Shown here: positions 8,551 to 17,080 of the stretch, piece after piece | Layout of the letters: the number at the start of each line of letters is the position of its first letter | Position numbering within the stretch: the first letter of the stretch is position 1 | NCBI RefSeq assembly: GCF_009846885.1 | Contig: NZ_WUWM01000002.1 | Location: 62,001 to 126,000, forward strand | Direction of reading: 5' to 3' | From: Paenibacillus puerhi | GTDB lineage: Bacteria > Bacillota > Bacilli > Paenibacillales > NBRC-103111 | Length of the DNA stretch: 64,000 nucleotides | Notes under the pieces: generated by a model | The model's database searches: none | What the model was told of the DNA's origin: nothing | The model's input: the letters and a program-made list of their open reading frames with translations, nothing else | Translations under genes and position numbers: made by a program

Positions 8551-8742
8551 GGTGCCTCCTCAGTCGCAGAGAGCCTTGCCGCACAGCTTGCAGCAAGGCG
8601 GGTACGTAGTTTATGTAAGGTTCATCTAAGCTCCAGTATACTCGATAATCGACAGCTGCGGCGACTGATGATTGCCCCATGGCTCCCTGATGCGGGCAAG
8701 CAAGTCCATGAAGTCAGGGAGGCCCCGCTGGAACAAGAGGCA

Positions 8743-9201
8743 TCAGCCCTCTGAACGAGCGTTTTTCCCGGCTTCTCCCCGTCCTGCTGCCCACAGCAGC
8801 ACCATGACCACGCTGATCAGCACGAAGGCTGTGAGTGCAAGAAACGGGATCGTCACAAAGCCGAACCAGTCGATATAATCGACATCGCAAGGCACCAGAC
8901 CGCAAGCCTTTGCGCCTTCTTGAAACAGCTCCGTTTTCTGCATCAGGTAGTGATAGAGAGAGATTCCCGCCCCCCATACCGACAAAGGAAGCACATACAG
9001 ATAGATGCGCTTGTCCTTGCGGACAGCGGCAATGCCAAGGATGATAGCGAGCGGGTACATCAGAATCCGCTGGTACCAGCATAGCTTGCACGGAGCGTAT
9101 TGCAATATTTCCGAGAAGTACAAGCTTCCGAGCGTCGCCACAAGCGCAACTACCCAGGACAAATGTAAGCCGTTTTCGCGAATGAAAGGTTTCCAGTTCA
9201 T
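8743..9201 (-). CDS. bdbC: DsbB-family disulfide oxidoreductase BdbC
   Basis: A 152-aa membrane protein with four helices and the two external cysteine pairs of the DsbB fold: PCKLCW near residue 37 and CGLVPC near 98. Family members reoxidise a thiol-disulfide oxidase (BdbD) and pass electrons to quinone at the cytoplasmic membrane. No bdbD partner is next to it here, unlike in many Firmicutes. Start ATG at 9201. Confidence 0.92.
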   Translation of the reverse strand: MNWKPFIRENGLHLSWVVALVATLGSLYFSEILQYAPCKLCWYQRILMYPLAIILGIAAVRKDKRIYLYVLPLSVWGAGISLYHYLMQKTELFQEGAKACGLVPCDVDYIDWFGFVTIPFLALTAFVLISVVMVLLWAAGRGEAGKNARSEG

Positions 9202-9276
9202 AGCGTCTCTCCCTTTATAAATCCATTGGAATTACTCTATTATATCACTATTGATTAGTTGCAAGAAAGAATGCCG

Positions 9277-9311
9277 AAAAGCCCGAATCGGACAGGAATC
9301 CAACCGGGCTT
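9277..9311 (-). terminator. Terminator of the GH15-glucose dehydrogenase operon
   Basis: Minus-strand AAGCCCG (9305-9311) pairs with CGGGCTT (9279-9285), followed by TT. It lies just past the dehydrogenase stop at 9356. Confidence 0.7.
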
Positions 9312-9355
9312 AACGTTTGAATTACAGTTTCCGGGGTTCAAAAGCCGTCTATTCC

Positions 9356-10585
9356 TCATACTGAGAAACTATATGCTACTTCCTTCTCAGCAGGTCTTGC
9401 CAGCTTGGCCCACTCGTCAGGCGGCACCAGATCGACGACGGCTTTGATGCCTACTTGCGTAAAATCCAATTCGGTAAGCTGCTCCAGCGTAAGACGGTCG
9501 GTCATGAGCCGATCCAGAATTCCCGGGAACAGCTCTTCCATCCGCTTGAGCCGGTACAATCCCGTCTCGAAGTCTTTCCGCGACGCATTGACCGAGCCGA
9601 TGATGCATTTGTTCTCCAGCACCAGCTCCCGGTTAATCAGATCGGCTGGAATTTCTATATGGGTTTGGCCCGGCGTTACGCCCAGAAGGGCCAGGACGCC
9701 ATTGGGTCCCAGCGCTCTCATGGACTCGAAGGCAAGCGGACTATAGCCCGTACATTCTATGATGAGATCGGCCTGCTTTCCTTTCGACTGAAGGAATGCG
9801 ATCAGTCCGGATGCAGCAGACTCTGTGAGGTTTCCTTGAGACCCTTGCCCATTCTCGGCCTTCCAAGAATCGGACTGCTGGAATTCCGCGCCGCACTGCC
9901 TGACGATATCGGCCGCGGCAGAGTCGGCTGCCGATTTTGACCAGACGAGCGTTTCCAGTCCCAGGCAGCGGCAGGTGAGCGAGGCCAGCAGTCCAAGCGG
10001 TCCCGAGCCTAGGATGACCGCCGTCTTCGGCTGCCAGACGAGCCTCTGCTGGATGCGCTGCACCTCATCCCACACCTTCTCCACGATGCTTTGCGGCTCA
10101 GTCAGCACGCCGTGGCGTAGCTGGGCAAGCGGGACCTTCACCAGGTAGCGCGCATCCTCTACATAGTACTCCGACATGTAGCCGTTAGCCCCCTTGATGC
10201 CGCGTTCCAGATAATGGCCGCTCTCGCAATAATCCTGCTTTCCGTTGCGGCAGTTCACGCACCAGGGCTCGGCGCACGGCCGCCTCACCAGCGCGCTGAC
10301 GATATCGCCCGGGCTCAGTCCGGCGCCGGGGCCTGCCTCCTCCACGATGCCAAGCGATTCGTGACCGATGATCAGCGAGCTTTCGCCTGCCGGAGGCACG
10401 CCATATTTCTCCGTCATGATCTCTCGGTCGGTCCCGTCAAGACCTACGCACAGCACGCGTACCAGCACGTCCTCTGCCGACCTTCGCCGTGGCCGCTCCA
10501 CCTCACGGCATTCCAGTTTTGGCGTTTCGGACGCCTCACCCTTCCCGGCCGCCGGTGCCAATCCCGTCACGATCACCGCTCTCAT
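9356..10585 (-). CDS. gdh: Zinc-dependent glucose 1-dehydrogenase (MDR family)
   Basis: A 409-aa medium-chain dehydrogenase. The zinc-domain pattern is of the archaeal-type glucose dehydrogenase: GLDGTDREIMTEKYG near residue 55, GHESLGIV for the catalytic zinc region, and the structural-zinc cysteines in PCAEPWCVNCRNGKQDYC. The nucleotide-binding GSGPLGLLASL follows near residue 196. It would oxidise glucose to gluconolactone with NAD(P)+. Its ATG overlaps the stop of the upstream glucoamylase gene by four bases (ATGA), so the two are translationally coupled: one enzyme releases glucose and the next oxidises it. Confidence 0.85.
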   Translation of the reverse strand: MRAVIVTGLAPAAGKGEASETPKLECREVERPRRRSAEDVLVRVLCVGLDGTDREIMTEKYGVPPAGESSLIIGHESLGIVEEAGPGAGLSPGDIVSALVRRPCAEPWCVNCRNGKQDYCESGHYLERGIKGANGYMSEYYVEDARYLVKVPLAQLRHGVLTEPQSIVEKVWDEVQRIQQRLVWQPKTAVILGSGPLGLLASLTCRCLGLETLVWSKSAADSAAADIVRQCGAEFQQSDSWKAENGQGSQGNLTESAASGLIAFLQSKGKQADLIIECTGYSPLAFESMRALGPNGVLALLGVTPGQTHIEIPADLINRELVLENKCIIGSVNASRKDFETGLYRLKRMEELFPGILDRLMTDRLTLEQLTELDFTQVGIKAVVDLVPPDEWAKLARPAEKEVAYSFSV

Positions 10586-12621
10586 GTCCGCGGCCTCCCT
10601 GCTTGGAGGATCTTCTCGTCGCTTACGTCCTCCGTACCTTTACGCTGGTGCCGGAACCACTTGAGCTTCGAGACATATTCCTGCACCACCTTGACGAACG
10701 AAGCATGCGACCAAGTCAGCGGCGAAACGGATAACGGTTCCCCCGTATAAGGATGCACCTGTTCAGCCAATGCCCCAGATGGAAGCGAGTGACCGATCGT
10801 CCAGCGGAGCAGCTCCTCAGCCTCCTTCAGACCATCTTCATCCTTAGCCACAGCGATAACATACTCCGCATACCACAAGGTACCGATGAACCAAGGATTT
10901 CCGGGAACGCGCTCCACATCCTTCGTCACCTGATGATAATAGTCGTTGGTGTAGCGGGCAAGACCGCCCACCTCCGTCTTCACCCACAGCTTCTCGCGGA
11001 TCGCCTTCATCGTGGCCGTTACGCGCGGGTCCTCCGCTCGGGCAAGACCAAAGTCGAACACCGCATACATGCTAACGTCCAGGGTAAGATCCGGATCATA
11101 GGTCTCCGTCTCGGCATTCCAATACAAGGAGCGGATGAAACGTTCTTCCGTCTCGGAATACAAGTACTTCTCCGCCGCTTGCTTGACTCGAAGCGCATCT
11201 TCACGATATCTGAGCGCGCGGAGCTGGTCTCCGAAGTATTCCGCGAAAGCAGCGGCGGCCATGAGCCCGCCATAGACGCTCGAGACCGTAAATAAATGTA
11301 CGCCGTAACGCTCTTCCCACAGATCATAAGACGGCAGCGGCAGTCCCGATGCATCCTTGTAGCCAGCCATGAAATTCGCGGCCGGAATGACGAATGACTC
11401 GTAGTCGCCGCGCGCATCTTGAATCGTGCCGGCCAGTCTGTGATGGTGCCACAGCGTATACACCACCAGAGCCGTCTCGTCCTCCTGAATCGGGAACTGC
11501 TTCTCCCCGCGGGCATTGATCCAGGGATGCCAGCTTGAGCCCGGAGATCCGTCCGGGTTGTATTTATGAAGCAGGAAGCCGTCTTCGGACAAGCCTTTGC
11601 GGCAAAAGTTAAAAAATCGTCTGGTCAATGTATAGTAGCCCGATCGGTCCAAAGCGTGAGAGATCAAGGCGCCGTCCCGCGGCCACATGTACGAATACGT
11701 ATCGCGGGCGAATTTCATAATGTCCGAGTCGTTGGCTGCTACGATCGCACCCCGGTTATCCGTATGGGAGCGGATAATGAGCAGACTTCGCCTATAGAAC
11801 GAAGCGAGCTCGGGATCCAGCAGCCCCAGGTCGTGACGGTCCTGCTCCAGCCATTGCTTCCAATGATTATAAGTACGCTGCAGCAGAGCATGCGGTGTCG
11901 AGGAGCGGACCAGCCGCTCCAGCTGGGTGACCTCGTTTAGGCTTCGGCCAAAACAAATCCAGAACCACGCCTCCGCCGTTCCCTCACTAAGTAAGGTCAG
12001 CTCCAGCTCCACCGTACCGTCCACCGACCCTTGGGCGATCGGATTGCGTTCCAGCTGTCCGTCCTCGGCGTCGCGCCATGTCCCTTCCAGCCGGTGCATT
12101 TCCTTCTGTCCTGTCGCAAACGAGGTTGGGGACGACTCCTTTCCCTCCACCCCTTTGCAGGACAACGTCATATACCGGTGGCCCTTGTAGAACACCAGGG
12201 AGTTCAGATCGGGGTCCAGGTACACCGTATCTCCCACTCCGTTGCCGTACAGATGCAGATCCAGATGGAAATACAGCTTTACCTTGCGCTCGGTCTTCCA
12301 CTGGTTGGTCAAGACAACCTTCCTCAGGAAAACATTCTCTTGGCTATCGACCCCATCGCGCAGCACCACGCCTAATCCCAGACGATCATGGACGCATTCC
12401 ACATTGGTCACCATCGAGTCATTCAGATAGGTGGCTTGCTTGCGAAATTCGGGATGATCAATCCAGAAAAAATCCTCTTGCGTCCATATACCAAAATGCG
12501 ACAAATGATCCACAGCTTGATTCTCTTGACCTACATAGGGGAAATAAATATCGCGCAAATTATAGTGCGTGTCGAAATTCATCAGCACATTACCGTTGCC
12601 TATCGGCAAATCTCTTGCCAT
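10582..12621 (-). CDS. GH15 glucoamylase-like glycoside hydrolase
   Basis: A 679-aa protein of glycoside hydrolase family 15. The N-terminal ~270 residues form the beta-sandwich (LPIGNGNVLMNFDTHYNLRDIYFPYVG). The catalytic (alpha/alpha)6 barrel follows, with YMWPRDGALISHALDRSGY near residue 315, PIQEDETALVVY, and the late LTWSHASFVKVVQ. No signal peptide, so it acts in the cytoplasm on maltodextrin, glucan or possibly trehalose; GH15 contains both glucoamylases and trehalases and sequence alone does not decide. It is the first gene of a two-gene operon with glucose dehydrogenase. Start ATG at 12621 has AAGGAGATG. Confidence 0.88.
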   Translation of the reverse strand: MARDLPIGNGNVLMNFDTHYNLRDIYFPYVGQENQAVDHLSHFGIWTQEDFFWIDHPEFRKQATYLNDSMVTNVECVHDRLGLGVVLRDGVDSQENVFLRKVVLTNQWKTERKVKLYFHLDLHLYGNGVGDTVYLDPDLNSLVFYKGHRYMTLSCKGVEGKESSPTSFATGQKEMHRLEGTWRDAEDGQLERNPIAQGSVDGTVELELTLLSEGTAEAWFWICFGRSLNEVTQLERLVRSSTPHALLQRTYNHWKQWLEQDRHDLGLLDPELASFYRRSLLIIRSHTDNRGAIVAANDSDIMKFARDTYSYMWPRDGALISHALDRSGYYTLTRRFFNFCRKGLSEDGFLLHKYNPDGSPGSSWHPWINARGEKQFPIQEDETALVVYTLWHHHRLAGTIQDARGDYESFVIPAANFMAGYKDASGLPLPSYDLWEERYGVHLFTVSSVYGGLMAAAAFAEYFGDQLRALRYREDALRVKQAAEKYLYSETEERFIRSLYWNAETETYDPDLTLDVSMYAVFDFGLARAEDPRVTATMKAIREKLWVKTEVGGLARYTNDYYHQVTKDVERVPGNPWFIGTLWYAEYVIAVAKDEDGLKEAEELLRWTIGHSLPSGALAEQVHPYTGEPLSVSPLTWSHASFVKVVQEYVSKLKWFRHQRKGTEDVSDEKILQAGRPRT

Positions 12622-12693
12622 GATCAGTTCATCTCCTTCCTGCTCTTTCTAAGTTCCCCTCAGCAAGAATCGATTTATGCACAGATCGGAAAA

Positions 12694-12726
12694 CAAAAAA
12701 AGCCGGCTCCTAAGGAACTGGCTCAA
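12694..12726 (-). terminator. Terminator after the 145-aa unknown gene
   Basis: An imperfect minus-strand hairpin between GAGCCAGTTCC and GGAGCCGGC is followed by seven T, located just past the stop at 12741 and ahead of the glucoamylase gene. Confidence 0.6.
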
Positions 12727-12740
12727 TCTACAGAGCAGGG

Positions 12741-13178
12741 CTACCTGCGTTTACGTCCATGCTTAACCAGTGTCATCCGGCGGGAATGCCGCAGCCAGGA
12801 GTAATAAGCCTTCAGATCGCGCAGCTGGATGTCCTGCGAGATCCGTCCAAGAAAAGTAACCACGATGAGCTTGTGCAGCGGATTGCCGGCAATGTCGGTC
12901 TCCTGCTTTAATTCCATGAATTCAGCAACCATCACCAGGTCCTCATCGATGAGATAGACATCCTTCTCATTGGCATAGTAAGGTTGTATACGGTTATTCT
13001 TTAATTTATCCCACAAAAATGCACATATATGTTCAATTGTCACCTCATCCGACTCCACCCGTTCTGTCCATCTGCTGATAGCATGACTGGTGATGACAAT
13101 ATCCGCCACCTTGTAACCATTAAAAGGCACGTAGAAGGGTTCATATGTACTCCAACGATTCATCATCTTGTCTTTCAT
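12741..13178 (-). CDS. Hypothetical protein
   Basis: A 145-aa soluble protein, not recognised. It contains DIVITSHAISRWTERV near residue 25, a His-Ala...Arg-Trp..Arg pattern seen in several small nucleic-acid-acting proteins, and a strongly basic tail (HSRRMTLVKHGRKRR). Nucleic-acid binding is therefore possible but unproven. The ATG at 13178 follows a GGGGGAGG site; an in-frame ATG at 13250 lacks one. It is divergent from the first XRE-LytTR regulator across 163 bases, so the two may share regulation. Confidence 0.65.
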   Translation of the reverse strand: MKDKMMNRWSTYEPFYVPFNGYKVADIVITSHAISRWTERVESDEVTIEHICAFLWDKLKNNRIQPYYANEKDVYLIDEDLVMVAEFMELKQETDIAGNPLHKLIVVTFLGRISQDIQLRDLKAYYSWLRHSRRMTLVKHGRKRR

Positions 13179-13287
13179 AATCCGTCCTCCCCCTTCAGAC
13201 CTAAAAAGGCTGCTATTATTCATCGTATTATCGGTATTACATGCAGTCAAGTACTATTTAACCAGATTAACATTTTTTTAGAATTAC

Positions 13288-13318
13288 TATTTATTTTCGT
13301 GCAGCCGTCCATTACAAT
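13288..13318 (+). promoter_or_regulatory. Promoter with TATTTATTTT box, first XRE-LytTR gene
   Basis: TATTTATTTT at 13288-13297 is followed after 15 bases by TACAAT at 13313-13318. The box covers the -35 position, which lacks a TTGACA match. The same box and spacing occur at 14201 and 19515. Confidence 0.6.
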
Positions 13319-13341
13319 GGTTGTGAAAGGGGTGAGCCAGG

Positions 13342-14007
13342 ATGGGTCAACCTATTCCTGATTTTGGAAAGTTTCTAGAATCCTTACGCGGCTCGTTGTC
13401 ATTGCGCGAAGCTGCCAAAAAAAGCGGGTTGTCCCACGCCTACATCAGGGACCTTGAGCTCGAACGCAACCGTTCGACCAATGATCGCATCACACCGTCT
13501 CCGGATACCTTGCAGAAGCTGTCCAGGGCCTACGGTTATTCTTATACAGAACTGATGGTGAAGGCAGGCCATCTGAGCGATGGAGATGTATTAACCGGCC
13601 GTCAAAGCGCCAAAGACGATATGGATCTGGCTCATATACGTTATATTGAGATCGGAATGAACGAGATCGTCTATCACAGCGAATCCTCCGATATCGCCCG
13701 TAGTGTCGACTCTCTGGTGGATTTCAGCGCGTTCCTGGACAAGCTCGAGGAGCATGGCTTCCGTAAGATGGATACCGACCTGTACGTTAGCTTTCACCAT
13801 ATTCGGAAGTACGACGAGCGCCGCGGCAGGCTGTATTTCGACGATGCGGGAGAAGGACCTTGCGTGACTATCGCGGCCTTAAGGCAGAAGAAATACCATG
13901 ACCTGCTGATCCGGCATGTGGCCAACAACACGAATAAAAGCCTGGAGTTCGCGTTCGGGAAAAACAACAACGGACAGCTAGTTCAGGTGATAGAAGATAA
14001 GGTATAA
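13342..14007 (+). CDS. XRE helix-turn-helix regulator with C-terminal LytTR-like domain (paralogue 1)
   Basis: A 221-aa cytoplasmic regulator. Residues ~8-72 form an XRE-type HTH (SLREAAKKSGLSHAYIRDLE). Residues ~92-200 match a LytTR-like domain: IRYIEIGMNEIVYH, then GFRKMDTDLYVSFHHIRKYDERRGRLYF, the expected strand-helix-strand order including the 'gF.r.d...Vn..hI..yd' stretch. LytTR domains bind promoter direct repeats in Agr-type systems, so this protein may hold two DNA-binding modules. It has a close paralogue 250 bases downstream and shares its second domain with the GGDEF-EAL protein at 21851. No response-regulator receiver domain, so it is not a standard phosphorylation target. Confidence 0.85.
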   Translation: MGQPIPDFGKFLESLRGSLSLREAAKKSGLSHAYIRDLELERNRSTNDRITPSPDTLQKLSRAYGYSYTELMVKAGHLSDGDVLTGRQSAKDDMDLAHIRYIEIGMNEIVYHSESSDIARSVDSLVDFSAFLDKLEEHGFRKMDTDLYVSFHHIRKYDERRGRLYFDDAGEGPCVTIAALRQKKYHDLLIRHVANNTNKSLEFAFGKNNNGQLVQVIEDKV

Positions 14008-14082
14008 CTACTACTCTAGTAAAGCTTACGGCGGAGCAAGGACAAATATACCTGAATGGACCAAGTTAACGATTCGTTTTAC

Positions 14083-14145
14083 AAGGCGAAAAAGAGACGG
14101 AACACACGAGGCTTCTCTAGTGTTCCGTCTCTTTTTCGCCTTTTT
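14083..14145 (+). terminator. Strong 23-bp stem terminator
   Basis: The 23 bases from 14083 to 14105 pair perfectly with 14120-14142 (core GACGGAACAC/GTGTTCCGTC), followed by a T-run. It separates the two XRE-LytTR genes into different transcripts. Confidence 0.88.
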
Positions 14146-14200
14146 CTGTAGATTTATCCGCCGTTCTATGGAAATATAAACCTCTAATGTAGGAACAAGG

Positions 14201-14231
14201 TATTTATTTTTTATCGCGACTCCTTTACAAT
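14201..14231 (+). promoter_or_regulatory. Promoter with TATTTATTTT box, second XRE-LytTR gene
   Basis: TATTTATTTT at 14201-14210, 15 bases, then TACAAT at 14226-14231. Identical geometry to the promoter at 13288. Confidence 0.6.
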
Positions 14232-14253
14232 GATTGGAAAGGGGGCATCACTC

Positions 14254-14916
14254 ATGGGTCAACCTATTCCTGACTTTGGAAAATTTCTCGAGTCGCTTCG
14301 CGGCTCTATGTCTCTTCGCGAGGTAGCCAAAAAAAGCGGGCTGTCTCACGCTTATATACGTGATCTGGAGCTGGAGCGCAACCGCTCCACCAATGACCGG
14401 ATTACACCTTCGCCAGATACCTTGCAGAAGCTGTCTATCGCCTATAGCTACCCGTATACCGAGCTGATGATTAAAGCCGGGCATCTGAGCAGCGAGGATG
14501 TTGTAAGCCACAAAGGGTTTATAGAAGAGCTCGACTTGGAAGATGTTCAGTACATCGAGATCGGTTTGAAGGAAATTGTGTATCATTGGGAGGATTCTCT
14601 GGTCGCCCGGAATGTGGATTCTTTGCTGGATTTCAGTACATTCATGGACAAGCTGGAGGAGTACGGCTTTCGCAAGATGGATGCCGATCTGTATGTGAAT
14701 TTCCATCATATTCGCAAGTATGACGAGAAGCGGGGCAAGCTTTACTTCGATGAACAAGGGACCGGGGCCGAGGTTACCATATCCGCCCTGCGCCAGAAGA
14801 AGTACCATGCGCTGCTGAGGCGCTATGTCGCTAACAATACCAACAAAAGCCTGGAGTTTTCGATAGGCAAGCCAAGCACAGGAAGAGTGGCTTCTTCCGT
14901 GGAGGACCCTGTGTAA
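14254..14916 (+). CDS. XRE helix-turn-helix regulator with C-terminal LytTR-like domain (paralogue 2)
   Basis: A 220-aa protein nearly identical in layout to the regulator at 13342: the first ~80 residues differ at few positions, the linker diverges, and the LytTR-like half is again similar (GFRKMDADLYVNFHHIRKYDEKRG). The ATG at 14254 is chosen because it aligns with paralogue 1 and has a GGGGG site; an ATG at 14230 sits in the -10 region. It is followed after two bases by the first AgrC-like membrane protein gene, so the two are in one transcript. This regulator-plus-membrane-protein pairing suggests that a membrane sensor controls the regulator. Confidence 0.85.
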   Translation: MGQPIPDFGKFLESLRGSMSLREVAKKSGLSHAYIRDLELERNRSTNDRITPSPDTLQKLSIAYSYPYTELMIKAGHLSSEDVVSHKGFIEELDLEDVQYIEIGLKEIVYHWEDSLVARNVDSLLDFSTFMDKLEEYGFRKMDADLYVNFHHIRKYDEKRGKLYFDEQGTGAEVTISALRQKKYHALLRRYVANNTNKSLEFSIGKPSTGRVASSVEDPV

Positions 14917-14918
14917 TC

Positions 14919-15572
14919 ATGATCCCGATGACTCCGGCTTTGTACATGGTCTGTTATCCGTTCGTATGGTGGGGGATTCTTACTTTGACGTTAGGCCTGT
15001 GCCGGCTGAAGGTTAAGGATTTCCTATATCCGTTGCTCGTTTCCGTTACTCTGCTTTCCACGATTTCGGTAACGCTGCAGATCAATGACTTGGCCTTTTT
15101 GACCGGTTCCGTCCAACCAGTCTGTCTAATCCTATGCCTATGGTATATATTCAGGTTCCGACTCTCTTACTCTGTGCTTGTTATTGCTGTCGTGTATGCC
15201 TCTTTTGTAGTATTGGAATATTTGTATAATCTCATCTTGGCTTCCTTTGACTTACAGAAGACCATTTTTTATTATCAAAACGACAGGCTGATTATTTTTT
15301 TCCTTCTGCCCGCAACCGCCTTTGTTATGTACGCGATGCTCCATCGACTTCGTTGGGGGTTTTCATTCCTTTCGACCCGGATAATACGAACAGAGCTAGA
15401 TCAGATGCCTAGGCTCTGGTTGTCCTTACTGGTCCTGGGATTCCTTCTATCCCTGAATCTAGCCCTAAGTATTTACTTCCATTCTCATCTGGTTCTTATT
15501 TTTATACTCAGCTACATGATTATTGGAGCCGCACTTTTACTGCTGTATTATCGGAAAGAGTTAAATGAATAA
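14919..15572 (+). CDS. Polytopic membrane protein resembling the AgrC sensor domain, no kinase (member 1)
   Basis: A 217-aa protein with about seven hydrophobic segments and a short cytoplasmic tail ending YRKELNE. It shares with the six other proteins of this region the motifs F-R-F-R before TM4 (YIFRFRLSYSVLV), a conserved Glu about 20 residues later (LEYLYN), and LHRLRWGFSF after TM5. This resembles the input domain of AgrC-type histidine kinases, but the DHp and ATPase domains are absent: the frame stops where the kinase would begin. It is cotranscribed with the second XRE-LytTR gene and closed by a terminator. The homology call is by eye. Confidence 0.75.
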   Translation: MIPMTPALYMVCYPFVWWGILTLTLGLCRLKVKDFLYPLLVSVTLLSTISVTLQINDLAFLTGSVQPVCLILCLWYIFRFRLSYSVLVIAVVYASFVVLEYLYNLILASFDLQKTIFYYQNDRLIIFFLLPATAFVMYAMLHRLRWGFSFLSTRIIRTELDQMPRLWLSLLVLGFLLSLNLALSIYFHSHLVLIFILSYMIIGAALLLLYYRKELNE

Positions 15573-15596
15573 GCGAATAGTCTTTCTAGAATAAAG

Positions 15597-15640
15597 AAAA
15601 GCCTTCAAGGCCGGGATCGGGAGCTTGAAGGCTTTTGTGT
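15597..15640 (+). terminator. Rho-independent terminator
   Basis: AAAAGCCTTCAAG (15597-15609) pairs with CTTGAAGGCTTTT (15624-15636). It ends the second XRE-LytTR / membrane protein transcript. Confidence 0.82.
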
Positions 15641-15749
15641 GGAATTTGTTAAGAAGTGAAACTAAATATTGGCAAGTCCTAGAAAATCCCTTACACTCAG
15701 ATCAGCATTCATTAACTGTATGATTTACATAGGAAAGGGATTTTGCAAA

Positions 15750-16391
15750 GTGACCTTTTATTTATTTGCTTATCCGTTTTTATGGGCTTCCGTCTTATCA
15801 TTTGGGTTAGCTTTATGCCGACTTAAAGTTTCGAAATATAAGCTACAGCTGGTCCTATCCATTGTACCTTTAACCATAATGGCTGTAATAGTCCATTACT
15901 ACAAACAAGCTCATTGGTTCGGTCTCCTGCAGCCGATCGCTATGACTTTATGTTATTGGCGGATTTTCAGGTTCCGACTCTTTCACGCTTTTCTGGTAGC
16001 CTTAAGTGTTTTTGCCAGTGGAGGACTATCTGAAACATTATTGAATTTGTTCGTTGCCGGGTTTCACTTAGAACGTTCTCTCCTTAACCAGCGAAACGTT
16101 CTTGCCATCATGCCTGTTCTGATGACCGGCTTTCATGTCATCCTATATTTCTTGCTTCATAAATTTCGAGTAGGATTTTCTTTTAAAGCACCCTCTCGGT
16201 TGCCCCCCATTGCCGAAAATGAATATTCGTGTGATTGGTTGTACGTGAGTATCGGTTTTCTTTGTATTTTACTCTTATTAAATCTTGCCATCTATTTTGC
16301 CTTATCTCTATTTGTGCCCTTTATCATCTTGACTATTGTCCATTGGGTCATCTTATTGTATTTTTCTTATCGCAAGGAAATTAAAGATTAA
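15750..16391 (+). CDS. AgrC-sensor-like membrane protein, no kinase (member 2)
   Basis: A 213-aa polytopic protein of the same family. It has AYPFLWASVLSFGLALCRLK at the start, WRIFRFRLFHAFLVALS, LSETLLN and LLHKFRVGFSF, and ends YRKEIKD. The GTG at 15750 is preferred over the ATG at 15669: AGGAAAGGG lies at the right distance and the protein then starts like its paralogues. The coding region is clearly more AT-rich than the housekeeping genes. It is followed after 20 bases by member 3, so the two probably share a transcript. Confidence 0.75.
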   Translation: MTFYLFAYPFLWASVLSFGLALCRLKVSKYKLQLVLSIVPLTIMAVIVHYYKQAHWFGLLQPIAMTLCYWRIFRFRLFHAFLVALSVFASGGLSETLLNLFVAGFHLERSLLNQRNVLAIMPVLMTGFHVILYFLLHKFRVGFSFKAPSRLPPIAENEYSCDWLYVSIGFLCILLLLNLAIYFALSLFVPFIILTIVHWVILLYFSYRKEIKD

Positions 16392-16411
16392 TAGGTTAGA
16401 GGGATTTAATC

Positions 16412-17059
16412 ATGACGACTACTGAGTATATATTTGCCTATCCTTTTTTATGGTTCGGGTTACTTTCATTAGGGCTAGCCTTATGCAGAATGAAGATGTC
16501 CAAACATAAAAAGAGATTGTTGGTTGCCATTATTTTATTAAGCATTATGTCTGTAACCGTCCAGTTTTATGAAAAGGCCTATTTATTCGGGATACTTCAA
16601 CCCCTAGCTGTAACCCTATGTTTTCGCCTCATTTTCAGGTTGCGCACTTTCCATGCTTTCCTAGTATCATTATTTATCTTTGTCAGCGGTGTTTTATCCG
16701 AAATTCTATATAATCACATTATTGCTGGCTTTCATTTTGAACAGGCGCTCTTTTATCAACAAGATGATCTTACCCTTACAAGCAATCTGATGGCTTTGCA
16801 TCATTTAGGACTATACTTTATACTTCATCGATTTCGGCTTGGCTTTTCATTTATCGCCCCCTCAGCAGAAAATGCATTAAAACAACCTAGCTTCTCAAGA
16901 ACATGGTTTATATTAGCAATAGGACTATTATTCTTTCTAGGCATGTTCAACATTTCAGTGTACTTTACCAACCACTTATTGTTACCTGTCACAATTTCAT
17001 TTATGGTTTGTTGGGCAGTCATACTTTTTCTATCCTATCGGAAGGAACTAGAGGATTAA
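16412..17059 (+). CDS. AgrC-sensor-like membrane protein, subgroup A (member 3)
   Basis: A 215-aa protein with about seven hydrophobic segments, starting MTTTEYIFAYPFLWFG. Family motifs: RLIFRLRTFHAFLVSL, LSEILYN, ILHRFRLGFSF, tail YRKELED. It is highly similar to member 5 at 18107 over its whole length. With the following gene at 17081 it forms an A-B pair that recurs at 18107-19420. AGAGGGATTTAATC precedes the ATG. No enzymatic domain is visible, so a receptor or immunity-type membrane role is more likely than catalysis. Confidence 0.78.
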   Translation: MTTTEYIFAYPFLWFGLLSLGLALCRMKMSKHKKRLLVAIILLSIMSVTVQFYEKAYLFGILQPLAVTLCFRLIFRLRTFHAFLVSLFIFVSGVLSEILYNHIIAGFHFEQALFYQQDDLTLTSNLMALHHLGLYFILHRFRLGFSFIAPSAENALKQPSFSRTWFILAIGLLFFLGMFNISVYFTNHLLLPVTISFMVCWAVILFLSYRKELED

Positions 17060-17080
17060 TTATTGGAAGGAAGATGAGTC

